From the NCBI GenBank assembly GCA_947485745.1, contig CANKQY010000014.1, positions 1 through 40,609 on the forward strand: a DNA stretch of 40,609 nucleotides. The letters are read 5' to 3'. The DNA comes from Bacteroidota bacterium (GTDB lineage Bacteria; Bacteroidota; Bacteroidia; UKL13-3). Numbering within the stretch: position 1 is the stretch's first letter; each line of letters begins with the position of its first letter. Shown in pieces: positions 1 through 9,462 of the stretch. A model generated the notes under the pieces. The model made no database searches. It was not told the DNA's origin and saw only the letters and a program-made list of their open reading frames with translations. A program made the position numbers and the translations under genes.

Positions 1-489
1 ACCGCACAAAATTGGTTTGAAAAAGACAGCTTTGATCTGGCATTGAATGGCCAAGGAGATGCTTTAGGATTTATTGCGGTTGCAGATGAATATAGCCTAA
101 CCAAAGTTGGAAACTTAGCACATTATTATGCTGGAGTTTGCTACATGCGTAAGGGTGAGTTTCAAAATGCATTTGATCAATTGGATGATTTTAGTACGAA
201 GAACGAATTGGTTGGCCCATTGGCAGTTGGTTTAAAAGGTGATGCTTGTGTTGAATTGAAAGAAGTTGACAAAGGCGCAAAACTATATATGAAAGCTGCA
301 GGCATGAGTAAAAACAAGCTTACAGCGCCAATTTTCTTGAAGAAAGCTGGATTGGCTTATGAAGAATTAAAAGAATATAAGGATGCTATCAGCGCATACG
401 AAAAAATTAAATCTGATTACAGCGACGCGCAAGAAGCACAAGACATTGATAAATTTATTGCAAGAGCAACTGCTGCTCAAGGAAACTAA
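1..489 (+). CDS. Tetratricopeptide-repeat protein, 5'-truncated by window edge
   Basis: Frame open from base 1 (TAQNWFEKDSFDLALNGQGD...); TPR-like helices such as HYYAGVCYMRKGEFQNAFDQL and AGLAYEELKEYKDAISAYEKI. The ORF-track start at 43 is an internal TTG. Confidence 0.85.
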   Translation, partial: TAQNWFEKDSFDLALNGQGDALGFIAVADEYSLTKVGNLAHYYAGVCYMRKGEFQNAFDQLDDFSTKNELVGPLAVGLKGDACVELKEVDKGAKLYMKAAGMSKNKLTAPIFLKKAGLAYEELKEYKDAISAYEKIKSDYSDAQEAQDIDKFIARATAAQGN

Positions 490-508
490 AAAATAGCCAC
501 CATTCGGG

Positions 509-531
509 CACCGAAGCTTTTAGCTTAGGTG
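509..531. other. Imperfect hairpin CACC-g-AAGC-ttttа loop-GCTT-a-GGTG downstream of TPR gene
   Basis: CACC/GGTG and AAGC/GCTT pair with one internal mismatch. Confidence 0.4.
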
Positions 532-532
532 T

Positions 533-554
533 CAAGGCGCAAAGGCACGGAGAT
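533..554 (+). repeat. 22-nt imperfect direct repeat, copy 1
   Basis: CAAGGCGCAAAGGCACGGAGAT; 19/22 identical to 605-626. Confidence 0.6.
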
Positions 555-575
555 TTAATCTTCGTGCTTTTTTTT
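544..575 (+). terminator. Rho-independent terminator of TPR gene
   Basis: GCACGGAGA-tttaa-TCTTCGTGC (one G-T wobble) followed by an 8-T run. Confidence 0.75.
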
Positions 576-604
576 GCCTGAACCCGAAGATTTTTTAGGC
601 CACC

Positions 605-626
605 AAGGCTCTAAGGCACTGAGATG
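605..626 (+). repeat. 22-nt imperfect direct repeat, copy 2
   Basis: CAAGGCTCTAAGGCACTGAGAT; 19/22 identical to 533-554. Confidence 0.6.
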
Positions 627-707
627 TTTTTTTGAATTGTGTGCTATGTTTGGTAGGTGGTTAAAAAAATAAACTTTCTCCTCCGACGCATTTTGAATTT
701 GGATGTT

Positions 708-715
708 TACCTTTG
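708..715 (+). promoter_or_regulatory. Candidate Bacteroidota -7 box TAnnTTTG (TACCTTTG) upstream of ribH
   Basis: Exact TAnnTTTG match in the ribH upstream region; a second match TATGTTTG at 646-653. Confidence 0.4.
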
Positions 716-782
716 TTTAATAATAACCTAGGTAGATGAGTAATCCATTCTTTGAGAGCTAGGCAAATTTTAACCAAAAACT

Positions 783-1274
783 ATGGCAACATCCTTAAAA
801 AATCTATCGGACACCGATTTAAAACCTAATAAGGCAATCAAAAAATTCAATATCGCATTGGTAGTTGCCGATTGGAACGCGGAAATTACCCATTCCATGC
901 GCGATGCGGCTGTTGGTTTTTTAAAAGAACAAGGAGTAAAGGAATCTAATATAACCATTCACGCAGTACCTGGAACTTTTGAATTACCATTGGGCGCACA
1001 GTTTTTGGCTCAAAATAAAAAGATTGATGCCGTTATTGCTATTGGCTGCGTGATTCAAGGCGAAACTCGCCACTTTGATTTTATTTGTGAAGCATGTTCT
1101 ATTGGCATCATGCAAGTGGGACTGCAATACAATATCCCAGTGATTTTTGGGGTATTAACTACCAATACAATAGAACAGGCAAAGGAAAGAGCTGGCGGAA
1201 AACATGGCAATAAAGGAATTGAGGCCGCAGAAACTGCGTTGAAGATGTTGTTACTAAAATATGAACTTTTTTAG
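783..1274 (+). CDS. ribH: 6,7-dimethyl-8-ribityllumazine synthase
   Basis: FNIALVVADWNAEITHSM, VPGTFELPLGAQFLA, AVIAIGCVIQGETRHFDFICEA, FGVLTTNTIEQAKERAGGKHGNKG are lumazine synthase signatures. Confidence 0.97.
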   Translation: MATSLKNLSDTDLKPNKAIKKFNIALVVADWNAEITHSMRDAAVGFLKEQGVKESNITIHAVPGTFELPLGAQFLAQNKKIDAVIAIGCVIQGETRHFDFICEACSIGIMQVGLQYNIPVIFGVLTTNTIEQAKERAGGKHGNKGIEAAETALKMLLLKYELF

Positions 1275-1276
1275 TT

Positions 1277-1307
1277 TAACGGGTTTTAGGTTCAAACCGT
1301 TTTTTTT
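1277..1307 (+). terminator. Rho-independent terminator of ribH
   Basis: AACGGgTTT...AAACCGTT stem followed by T-run. Confidence 0.6.
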
Positions 1308-1323
1308 AAATGTGCCATTCACC

Positions 1324-1331
1324 TATGTTTG
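1324..1331 (+). promoter_or_regulatory. Candidate -7 box TATGTTTG
   Basis: Exact TAnnTTTG 16 nt before the ATG at 1348. Confidence 0.4.
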
Positions 1332-1347
1332 AAGTAAGTAATAAGTG

Positions 1348-2850
1348 ATGCATTTGAACCGATATTTTTTATTCATTTTTGCCATATTGGGATTGGTAGC
1401 CTGCAAAAAAGGCTTTGAAGGAACTAAAAATCCAGTGCCCGCTCCAGAAACTTTTATGATGGTTGATTCTATATTTAGAACTGGCGAAAATAGACTCACC
1501 ACCTCAGTAGATGCTTATTGGTGGGGTAATTCAACTGGAGGATTTATTGCAGGATACGAGGTTTCTACCGACAATATGTTGAGCTGGCAATTTACTAAAA
1601 GCCAAGACAGCACTTTTTTACTTAAAATACCTCCCGGTCAAGACAGTGCAGATATTGTAATTTACATCCGCGCAGTTGACAATTTGGGTCAAAAAGACCT
1701 TAGTCCGGCCTCTACTTTGTATCCCATAAAAAACTCAAAGCCCGGGGTGAAGTTTGTTTTTTCTCAACCCATTGGAGGCATAGCTTCGCAGAATCCAAGC
1801 ATTGTTTTTCCTGTATTGAAGTACACCATTTTTGGTAACGATCCAGATGGAAATGAAGACATAAAAGGCTATGAATTGTATTTAAATGACACCAATGCTA
1901 TACCCTATTCTTTACCTGCAAATACGAATTCATTTTTGTTACAATCTAATAGTCCCAAGGCAGATTCCAGCGCATGCATTGTATATGTTAATGGCAGCAA
2001 TAACGCCCTATCAAAGACTATCTCAGGATTAAAACACAATGCCGCTAACATCATTTATATCAGGGTAATTGATAATGCCTTGAGTAAGTCGGGATACATT
2101 GCCACCCCTGCTATTTGGGTGAAAAAAGTAAGCTCAGATGTTTTGTTGTTGAATGGATATAGTAGTAACAAATTCTTTGTACAAAATTTTTATACTGCCA
2201 ATTTAAAAGCAAATGGTATCATCAAATTTGATACCCTACAAGCTACCGAAATTGTAAACGATAATTACACACAATTGCAACCCGATTTTCAAACTCAAAC
2301 TAAAACTTTTGCCCTATTTAAAAAGATGCTTTGGTTTGGCGATAATGCCAGTTTTATGCTGTCGTTTGGACAAAGATCTACTACTGATTTTTTTAATAAT
2401 GGCGGTGCTTTGTTTCTGGCAGTGGCTATTAATTCTAGTTTCGACCCATTGTCAAATTTCCTAGATTGGACTCCCATCAGGAGCTTGATTAATCCGCCAT
2501 CAGGATCTATTTTTAGGGTAAATATCAATGCCGTTGTTAATCCAGTTAATCCAGCTTGGCCAAACATTAAATCTACAGCAATTATTGCCAGTGCGCGACC
2601 ATTTGAGATATCTTATAATACTCCAAGTGTTGCTTATGATTCATTGTATTTTAACGGTATCATTGAAAGTAAAACAGGCCAATCACCCATTGATTGGAGG
2701 GGTGTATCTACTTTGATGGCTAAACGATATACTGTTAGTAATCAAAAAACCAACTTTATTATTAGCAGCATTCCACTCGAAAGATTCAACGGTTTAACTA
2801 ATTGTGACACCCTCTTTAATAAAATATTCATTGGCGAATTGGGCTTTTGA
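1348..2850 (+). CDS. Putative lipoprotein of unknown function (DUF/FN3-like)
   Basis: Lipobox-like FAILGLVACKK; long open frame; ORF track starts at GTG 1345, ATG at 1348 preferred. Confidence 0.75.
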   Translation: MHLNRYFLFIFAILGLVACKKGFEGTKNPVPAPETFMMVDSIFRTGENRLTTSVDAYWWGNSTGGFIAGYEVSTDNMLSWQFTKSQDSTFLLKIPPGQDSADIVIYIRAVDNLGQKDLSPASTLYPIKNSKPGVKFVFSQPIGGIASQNPSIVFPVLKYTIFGNDPDGNEDIKGYELYLNDTNAIPYSLPANTNSFLLQSNSPKADSSACIVYVNGSNNALSKTISGLKHNAANIIYIRVIDNALSKSGYIATPAIWVKKVSSDVLLLNGYSSNKFFVQNFYTANLKANGIIKFDTLQATEIVNDNYTQLQPDFQTQTKTFALFKKMLWFGDNASFMLSFGQRSTTDFFNNGGALFLAVAINSSFDPLSNFLDWTPIRSLINPPSGSIFRVNINAVVNPVNPAWPNIKSTAIIASARPFEISYNTPSVAYDSLYFNGIIESKTGQSPIDWRGVSTLMAKRYTVSNQKTNFIISSIPLERFNGLTNCDTLFNKIFIGELGF

Positions 2851-3428
2851 TGAAAAAAAAACTAATCATATTTGCGAGTGGCAGTGGCAGTAATGCCGTG
2901 AATGTTTGCCAAAACTTTAAGCATCACCCAGAAATAGAAGTAGTAGCTATTTTTTGTAATAAGCCAAATGCTGGTGTGATCCCAAAGATGATGGCATTGG
3001 ATATACCTGTAGTTATTTTTAATAGAGAAGATTTTTTGCAGGAAGATTATTTCTTGTCTTTACTCAACAAATACAATCCAACTTACATAGCTTTATTGGG
3101 TTTTTTATGGAAAGTTCCATCATTTTTGGTTCGAACCTACCCAAATAAAATAGTGAATTTACACCCTGGTTTATTACCAAAATTTGGAGGAAAAGGAATG
3201 TATGGCCATTTTGTTCATGAGGCTGTAAAAGCAGCTGGAGAAGGGCAGACTGGCATTACCTTGCATTGGGTAAATGAGCATTACGATGAAGGCAATACCA
3301 TTGCTCAATTTTCGTGTGATTTATTGCCCAGTGATACGGTTGAAAACATTTCAGAAAAAATTCATGAATTAGAGCAAAAATTTGTTCCAACTGTGATTGA
3401 AAAAATCATGAACGGTGAATTGAGTTAA
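2850..3428 (+). CDS. purN: Phosphoribosylglycinamide formyltransferase
   Basis: LIIFASGSGSNAVNV, VNLHPGLLPKFGGKGMYG, GITLHWVNEHYDEGNTIAQ; ATG overlaps upstream TGA (TGATG). Confidence 0.93.
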   Translation: MKKKLIIFASGSGSNAVNVCQNFKHHPEIEVVAIFCNKPNAGVIPKMMALDIPVVIFNREDFLQEDYFLSLLNKYNPTYIALLGFLWKVPSFLVRTYPNKIVNLHPGLLPKFGGKGMYGHFVHEAVKAAGEGQTGITLHWVNEHYDEGNTIAQFSCDLLPSDTVENISEKIHELEQKFVPTVIEKIMNGELS

Positions 3429-3487
3429 TGGCTCAAAAAATCTTTACATAAATCTTTTTCTTGTCCATATTATTCTAAAAGGTTCAT

Positions 3488-3495
3488 TACCTTTG
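3488..3495 (+). promoter_or_regulatory. Candidate -7 box TACCTTTG upstream of purH
   Basis: Exact TAnnTTTG 20 nt before purH ATG. Confidence 0.45.
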
Positions 3496-3515
3496 TCGCT
3501 CCTTTTATTACTCGC

Positions 3516-5042
3516 ATGACAAGTTCAGTTAAAATTTCAAACGCCTTAATTTCAGTATTTTATAAAGACGGGTTGGCCCCAATTGCCACCGCACTTTACA
3601 AACAAGGTGTAAATATATATTCTACAGGAGGAACTCAAGCGTTTTTAGAAAAAATGGGGATTCCGGTTTTTGCGGTTGAAAAGCTTACAGGTTATCCAAG
3701 TATTTTGGGAGGTAGGGTAAAAACATTGCATCCAAAAATATTTGGTGGCATATTGGCAAGAAGAGAAGAGGCACAAGATTTAGCAGAAATTAAGGAGTTT
3801 GATATTCCATTATTTGATTTAGTAATGGTTGATTTATACCCATTTGAGGAAACATTGGCAAGTACAACAGAAGAAAGCAAAATCATTGAAAAGATTGATA
3901 TTGGCGGTGTTTCCTTAATCAGGGCAGCAGCAAAAAACTTCAAACATTCTTTGATTGTTTCGCATACCAATCAATATGCAGAGTTGCATCATTTGTTAGA
4001 GGAGCAAGATGGAAACTCAAATATTGAACAAAGAAAAAGCTTTGCTGCAAAAGCATTTCAGGTTACCTCACATTATGATACTGCCATCTTTAATTACTTT
4101 AATAGTGGTCATAATTTACCCGCTTTTAAAGTGAGTTATGATCATGGTTCTGTTTTACGGTACGGAGAAAATCCGCATCAAAAAGGATTCTTTTTTGGGC
4201 ATTTAAATGCCTTTATGACTCAATTGCATGGCAAAGAGTTGAGTTATAATAACCTGTTAGATGTGGATGCTGCAGTAAATTTATTGGCAGATTTTAACGA
4301 GCCAACTGTGGCAGTAATTAAGCACAACAATCCATGCGGTGTAGCCTCTAGAGACACATTGTTAGCGGCTTGGAGAGATGCATTAGCTGGAGATCCGGTA
4401 TCGGCTTTCGGTGGTATTATTATTTTGAACCGCATAGTTGATTTGGCAACTGCAACTGAAATGGATAAGGTCTTTTTGGAGGTGTTAATTGCGCCTGAGT
4501 ACGACGCGGAGGCATTGGAATTATTAAAGGGAAAGAAAAACCGCATCATATTGGTTCAAAAAGAAAAACTACCGAGCTCACAAACAGTGAGAACAGCTCT
4601 AAATGGCGTATTGGTTCAAGACAGAGACTTGGTAGTTTTAACCGCTGAGAACTTAACACCTGTAACCTCTCATTTGGCAAGTGAGGACGAAATTGCAGAT
4701 TTGTTGTTTGCCGATAAAATTGTAAAACACACTAAATCTAATACCATTGTGTTGGCTAAAAATAAGCAATTGCTGGGAATAGGCTGTGGCCAAACATCAA
4801 GGGTAGATGCCTTAAAACATGCCATCGCAAAGGCAAAAGCATTTGGTTTTGGCTTAGAGAATGTTGCCATGAGTAGCGATGCATTTTTCCCATTTCCAGA
4901 TTGTGTGGAGATAGCAAAATTGGAGGGCATTCGCGCTGTTATACAGCCTGGCGGCTCTATTAAAGATGATGCATCGATTTCTTATTGTGAAAAAAATGGC
5001 ATGCCGATGTATTTTAGTAGTATCCGACATTTTAAACATTGA
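3516..5042 (+). CDS. purH: Bifunctional AICAR formyltransferase/IMP cyclohydrolase
   Basis: IYSTGGTQAFLEKMGIPV, GGRVKTLHPKIFGGILARR, LRYGENPHQ, VIKHNNPCGVA, SDAFFPFPDCVE, IQPGGSIKDD. Confidence 0.97.
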   Translation: MTSSVKISNALISVFYKDGLAPIATALYKQGVNIYSTGGTQAFLEKMGIPVFAVEKLTGYPSILGGRVKTLHPKIFGGILARREEAQDLAEIKEFDIPLFDLVMVDLYPFEETLASTTEESKIIEKIDIGGVSLIRAAAKNFKHSLIVSHTNQYAELHHLLEEQDGNSNIEQRKSFAAKAFQVTSHYDTAIFNYFNSGHNLPAFKVSYDHGSVLRYGENPHQKGFFFGHLNAFMTQLHGKELSYNNLLDVDAAVNLLADFNEPTVAVIKHNNPCGVASRDTLLAAWRDALAGDPVSAFGGIIILNRIVDLATATEMDKVFLEVLIAPEYDAEALELLKGKKNRIILVQKEKLPSSQTVRTALNGVLVQDRDLVVLTAENLTPVTSHLASEDEIADLLFADKIVKHTKSNTIVLAKNKQLLGIGCGQTSRVDALKHAIAKAKAFGFGLENVAMSSDAFFPFPDCVEIAKLEGIRAVIQPGGSIKDDASISYCEKNGMPMYFSSIRHFKH

Positions 5043-5206
5043 GAAAAAAAAGGAAGCAGGTTTAAATTTTTAGTTTTAATCAAATCTGCTCAAAATGATT
5101 GTCGTGTTGATAACCATTTGAAATTGAGGTAAAACTTTTCATTCTTTTATTTGAATAATTATTATTTTGCAATGGGAATAACCATCGCATAGGAAAGACA
5201 AGATTC

Positions 5207-6229
5207 ATGAGTTTATTTAGCTTTTTAACACAAGATTTAGCCATTGACCTGGGAACAGCCAATACGCTAATCATACATAAAGACCAAGTAGTAGTAGATG
5301 AACCATCTATTATTGCCGTAAACCGCAGAAACGGTAACGTAATCGCGGTTGGTAGTCAGGCACAACTAATGCATGGTAAGGTGCACGAAGATATCAAAAC
5401 AATTAGGCCCTTGAAAGATGGCGTAATTGCCGATTTTCAGGCTGCTGAGCACATGATTAGAGGCATGATAGACATGATACCTAAAACCAGTAAGTTGATT
5501 AAACCTCAACAACGCATGGTAATTTGTATTCCATCTGGTATTACAGAAGTTGAAAAACGTGCTGTAAAAGACAGTGCAGAGCGAGCTGGGGCAAAAGAAG
5601 TTTATCTGATTCATGAGCCAATGGCTGCGGCTATTGGTATTGGCATAGATGTGTTTGAACCAATGGGAAACATGATTATTGATATTGGTGGAGGAACAAC
5701 TGAAATTGCGATTATTGCATTGGCAGGTATTGTTTGCGACCAATCCATTCGTGTGGCAGGAGATGAATTTACGGAAGACATTTTAGATTACATGCGCAGG
5801 CAACATAACCTTTTGGTTGGCGAAAGAACTGCTGAGAGAATTAAAATTGAGGTTGGTTCAGCCTTGCCAGAATTAGAAAATCCACCACCTGATTTTGCTG
5901 TAAATGGTAGAGATTTAATGACCGGCATTCCTAAGCAAATTACTGTTAGCTATTCTGAAATTGCTTCTGCCTTGGATAAATCAATTTCAAAAATTGAAGA
6001 AGCTATTTTGCGCGCATTGGAATTAACTCCTCCTGAATTGTCTGCAGATATTTATTCTACAGGCTTGTATTTAACAGGAGGAGGCGCTTTGTTAAGGGGC
6101 TTAGATAAACGTATTGCCACCAAAACAAAACTACCTGTTCATGTTGCTGAAGACCCATTGAGAGCAGTAGTTCGCGGTACAGGTATGGCACTTAAAAATC
6201 TGAAGAATCACAAATTCTTAATGACATGA
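5207..6229 (+). CDS. mreB: Rod shape-determining protein MreB
   Basis: DLAIDLGTANTLIIHKDQVVVDEPSIIA, DIGGGTTEIAIIALAGIV, LTGGGALLRGLDKR. Confidence 0.97.
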   Translation: MSLFSFLTQDLAIDLGTANTLIIHKDQVVVDEPSIIAVNRRNGNVIAVGSQAQLMHGKVHEDIKTIRPLKDGVIADFQAAEHMIRGMIDMIPKTSKLIKPQQRMVICIPSGITEVEKRAVKDSAERAGAKEVYLIHEPMAAAIGIGIDVFEPMGNMIIDIGGGTTEIAIIALAGIVCDQSIRVAGDEFTEDILDYMRRQHNLLVGERTAERIKIEVGSALPELENPPPDFAVNGRDLMTGIPKQITVSYSEIASALDKSISKIEEAILRALELTPPELSADIYSTGLYLTGGGALLRGLDKRIATKTKLPVHVAEDPLRAVVRGTGMALKNLKNHKFLMT

Positions 6230-6281
6230 ATTTAGACTTAGACATAGCGCTAAGTTGGATTTAATGAAGTAATACCCTCAT

Positions 6282-7115
6282 ATGAGAAACCTGATATTCT
6301 TTTTTTACAAGTACTACACATTTATCCTTTTCTTTTTTCTTGAACTTTTTTCGTTTGTGGTTTTATATCAATATAACAATTACCAAAAAGCAAGTTTTCT
6401 AAATTTCACAGGGGGCATTTCTAGTTCATTTTATGAATCTATTAATAGCACAACCAATTATTTTGGCTTACGAAATATCAACGACAGTTTGTTAGCTGAG
6501 AATGCCTCTTTGCGTTCGCAAATGATGAATGCTTATTACCAAAGTGGTACCACTCAAACTTCTATTAATGATACTGTTTACAAACAACAGTATTCATACA
6601 TATCTGCTAACGTAGTAAACAATTCGGTAACCAAAAGAAACAATTATATTACCATTGATAAAGGTGCTATGCATGGCATTGAGCCTGACATGGGCGTTAT
6701 CAGTAGCAATGGTGTTGTGGGAATTGTTACCAGTGTTTCTTTGCACTTTGCAACCATTAGATCGGCTTTAAATGGCAATACAAAAATTAGTTGCATGCTA
6801 AAAAAGAACAATGCTTTTGGCTCTTTGGAATGGAATGGTGACGACCCAAAATTTTCTAGTTTGAAATATGTAAACAAGCATGTGCCAATTACCTCTAATG
6901 ATGAAGTTGTAACTAGTAATTATTCTACACTGTTTCCAGAGGGCATCCCTGTTGGGCAGGTGTATGCCCATACATTAGATGCTGGAGATAATTTTCATGT
7001 GATAAAAGTTAACTTGTATACAGATTTTTCTGTTTTAAAAAATGTATATGTTATCAAAAATATTTTTAAAGATGAACAACAAACATTGGAGGGAAATTTA
7101 AAAGGTGGTAATTGA
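6282..7115 (+). CDS. mreC: Rod shape-determining protein MreC
   Basis: Position after mreB; N-terminal TM helix; NNYITIDKGAMHGIEPDMGVISSNGVVGIVTSV. Confidence 0.93.
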   Translation: MRNLIFFFYKYYTFILFFFLELFSFVVLYQYNNYQKASFLNFTGGISSSFYESINSTTNYFGLRNINDSLLAENASLRSQMMNAYYQSGTTQTSINDTVYKQQYSYISANVVNNSVTKRNNYITIDKGAMHGIEPDMGVISSNGVVGIVTSVSLHFATIRSALNGNTKISCMLKKNNAFGSLEWNGDDPKFSSLKYVNKHVPITSNDEVVTSNYSTLFPEGIPVGQVYAHTLDAGDNFHVIKVNLYTDFSVLKNVYVIKNIFKDEQQTLEGNLKGGN

Positions 7116-7620
7116 GCTTATAACATACATTGTTCGTTTTTTACTGATCATTTTGATTCAATTATTGGTGATCAACAACATAGAATTGAGCACCTATGTG
7201 AATCCATACATGTATATCCTCTTTGTACTATCCTTGCCAGTTTCTATGAAACCTTGGGTGGTGGTTTTAATCTCGTTTTTTACGGGCATGGTTATGGATA
7301 CATTTAGCAGTACTCCAGGATTACACATGGCAGCTACCGGTTTTATGGGTTATATAAGAGGATTCTATCTCCAATTTTCTTGCAGCAAAGAAGATTTTGC
7401 CGGTCGCATTGAACCAGCTATTTCGAAAAAAGGTATTGTATGGTTTATAGTTTACATGACCATATTAACCTTGCTTCATCATGTATTTTTATTTTATTTA
7501 GAAATTTATAGTTTCAAAGAATTCTTTAGAACTTTATGGAGAATTTTATCAAGTACTTTTTTCACTGTGCTAATTATTACTCTTGGTCAGTTATTATTTT
7601 ATAGGAACGCCAAAACCTAG
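7105..7620 (+). CDS. mreD: Rod shape-determining protein MreD
   Basis: Small multi-TM protein between mreC and PBP2; overlaps mreC by 11 nt. Confidence 0.85.
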   Translation: MVIELITYIVRFLLIILIQLLVINNIELSTYVNPYMYILFVLSLPVSMKPWVVVLISFFTGMVMDTFSSTPGLHMAATGFMGYIRGFYLQFSCSKEDFAGRIEPAISKKGIVWFIVYMTILTLLHHVFLFYLEIYSFKEFFRTLWRILSSTFFTVLIITLGQLLFYRNAKT

Positions 7621-7623
7621 ATA

Positions 7624-9462
7624 ATGGATAACTTCGCCAAGCAAAGAACCCTACTGATTATTTTTATCAGTGTAGCACTTATTTATATTGCTCGCCTATT
7701 TTATATACAGGTGATAGATGATAGTTATGTCTTCTATGCACAAAATAATGTATTACAAGAGCAAACTATTTATCCCGCTAGGGGATTAATTTACGATAGA
7801 GATGGCGAGCTCTTGGTTTACAATGATGCCATTTATGATTTGTCTGTAACACCAGATCAGGTTAAGAATTTAGATACCCTATCATTTTGTAAGGTTTTAA
7901 ATATAAGCAAGGAGGAGTTTTTAGCCACCTTTGCACGATTAAAGAGGCAAAAGGGATATAGTCCTTGGAAACCAATTGTATTTCAACGTCAAATTACCAT
8001 ACCTACTTATGCGGCCTTCCAAGAAAAGCTATTCGATTTTCAGGGCTTTTTTGTAGAAGTACGAACAGATAGAAAATATAAACACAGCAACGCAGCGCAC
8101 GTTATGGGTTATATTGGTGAGGTTACGGATAGAGATATTGAAAAAAGTGACGGCTATTATAGAATGGGCGATTTCATTGGAATCAGTGGCGTGGAGAAGG
8201 TTTATGAAAAAGAATTGGGTGGTATAAAAGGTACAAGGTATGTTTTAGTTGATAGCAAAAACAGGACCCAAGGAAGGTATAAAAACGGTGAATTTGATAC
8301 AGCAGCTACTGCCGGAAAAAATATTCATTTGAGCATCAATCAAAAGTTACAGGCATTAGGAGAAGACTTACTTATTGGCAAAATTGGAAGTGTTGTTGCC
8401 ATTGAACCTAAAACTGGTGAGGTATTGGCCTTAGTTAGTTCTCCTACCTACGACCCAAATTTATTGGTAGGAAGAGAGAGAGGCAACAAATACATGGAGC
8501 TTTTAAAGGATCCAACAAAACCATTGTTTAACCGACCAATTTCTGCCCCCTATCCACCAGGTTCTATTTTCAAAATTATAATGAGCTTAATGGGGCAGCA
8601 AGAAAAGGTACTGAACCCATCAACAACTTATGGTTGCCATCATGGTTATTTATTTGTTGGCTGCCACCCACATGGATCGCCTTTGCAATTAAGGGGAGCC
8701 ATTGCCATTAGTTGCAATGCCTATTTTTGCCAAGTTTACCGCAGTGTAATCAACAACCCTAAATACAAACATGTAGAAGATGCCTATAATGAATTCTACA
8801 AACATGCTTATAGTTTTGGAATGGGTCATGCTTTAGGTATTGATTTGTATGGTGAAGGTCAGGGGATACTCAAAAAAACTAGCTATTTTGATAAACTATA
8901 TGGCAGGTATAGGTGGCAAGCGCTCACAACTATTTCTATGGGAATTGGGCAAGGTGAGTTAGGCATAACTCCTCTGCAAATGGCCAATGCAACAGCGGCA
9001 GTAGCAAACAGAGGTTATTATATTACACCGCATATTGTAAAGAAAATAAACAACCATGCTAATCCAAATGCTGAATACAATACCAAACATTGGACAACCA
9101 TAGATACAGCTTATTTCCCAATAGTTATTGAAGGCATGCAAGATGTGGTAGAGCATGGCACGGCTTACGTGGCAAGAATACCGGGCATTGTTGTTTGTGG
9201 TAAAACAGGAACGGCTCAAAACCCACATGGCAAAGACCACTCCATCTTTTTTGCCTTTGCCCCAAAAGATAATCCTAAGATTGCAATTGCAGTTGTAGTT
9301 GAAAATGCAGGTTTTGGCGCAACTTGGGCAGCTCCAATTGCCAGTTTAATGATGGAACAATATTTAACAGGAAAACACGATACTAGAAAAGCATTGCTGG
9401 AACGAATGTTAAAAGACAATAGAAAACCACTAAATGACAGTACAACAGCCAAAACCAAGTAG
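7624..9462 (+). CDS. mrdA: Penicillin-binding protein 2 (transpeptidase)
   Basis: ARGLIYDRDGELLVYND; SxxK in PYPPGSIFK; KTGT in CGKTGTAQNPHGKDHSIFFAFAP. Confidence 0.96.
   Translation: MDNFAKQRTLLIIFISVALIYIARLFYIQVIDDSYVFYAQNNVLQEQTIYPARGLIYDRDGELLVYNDAIYDLSVTPDQVKNLDTLSFCKVLNISKEEFLATFARLKRQKGYSPWKPIVFQRQITIPTYAAFQEKLFDFQGFFVEVRTDRKYKHSNAAHVMGYIGEVTDRDIEKSDGYYRMGDFIGISGVEKVYEKELGGIKGTRYVLVDSKNRTQGRYKNGEFDTAATAGKNIHLSINQKLQALGEDLLIGKIGSVVAIEPKTGEVLALVSSPTYDPNLLVGRERGNKYMELLKDPTKPLFNRPISAPYPPGSIFKIIMSLMGQQEKVLNPSTTYGCHHGYLFVGCHPHGSPLQLRGAIAISCNAYFCQVYRSVINNPKYKHVEDAYNEFYKHAYSFGMGHALGIDLYGEGQGILKKTSYFDKLYGRYRWQALTTISMGIGQGELGITPLQMANATAAVANRGYYITPHIVKKINNHANPNAEYNTKHWTTIDTAYFPIVIEGMQDVVEHGTAYVARIPGIVVCGKTGTAQNPHGKDHSIFFAFAPKDNPKIAIAVVVENAGFGATWAAPIASLMMEQYLTGKHDTRKALLERMLKDNRKPLNDSTTAKTK

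Noticed and set aside
490-782. Possible FMN riboswitch before ribH
   Set aside because: No RFN-element conserved blocks recognised; the region is explained by terminator, repeats and promoter-like boxes.
5155-5206. Promoter box TTATTTTG before mreB
   Set aside because: Only a 7-nt near miss to TAnnTTTG (spacing one short); not listed as a feature.
5366-5743. 125-aa minus-strand ORF inside mreB
   Set aside because: Antisense to a highly conserved gene; low-complexity Asn/His/Cys-rich translation typical of shadow ORFs.
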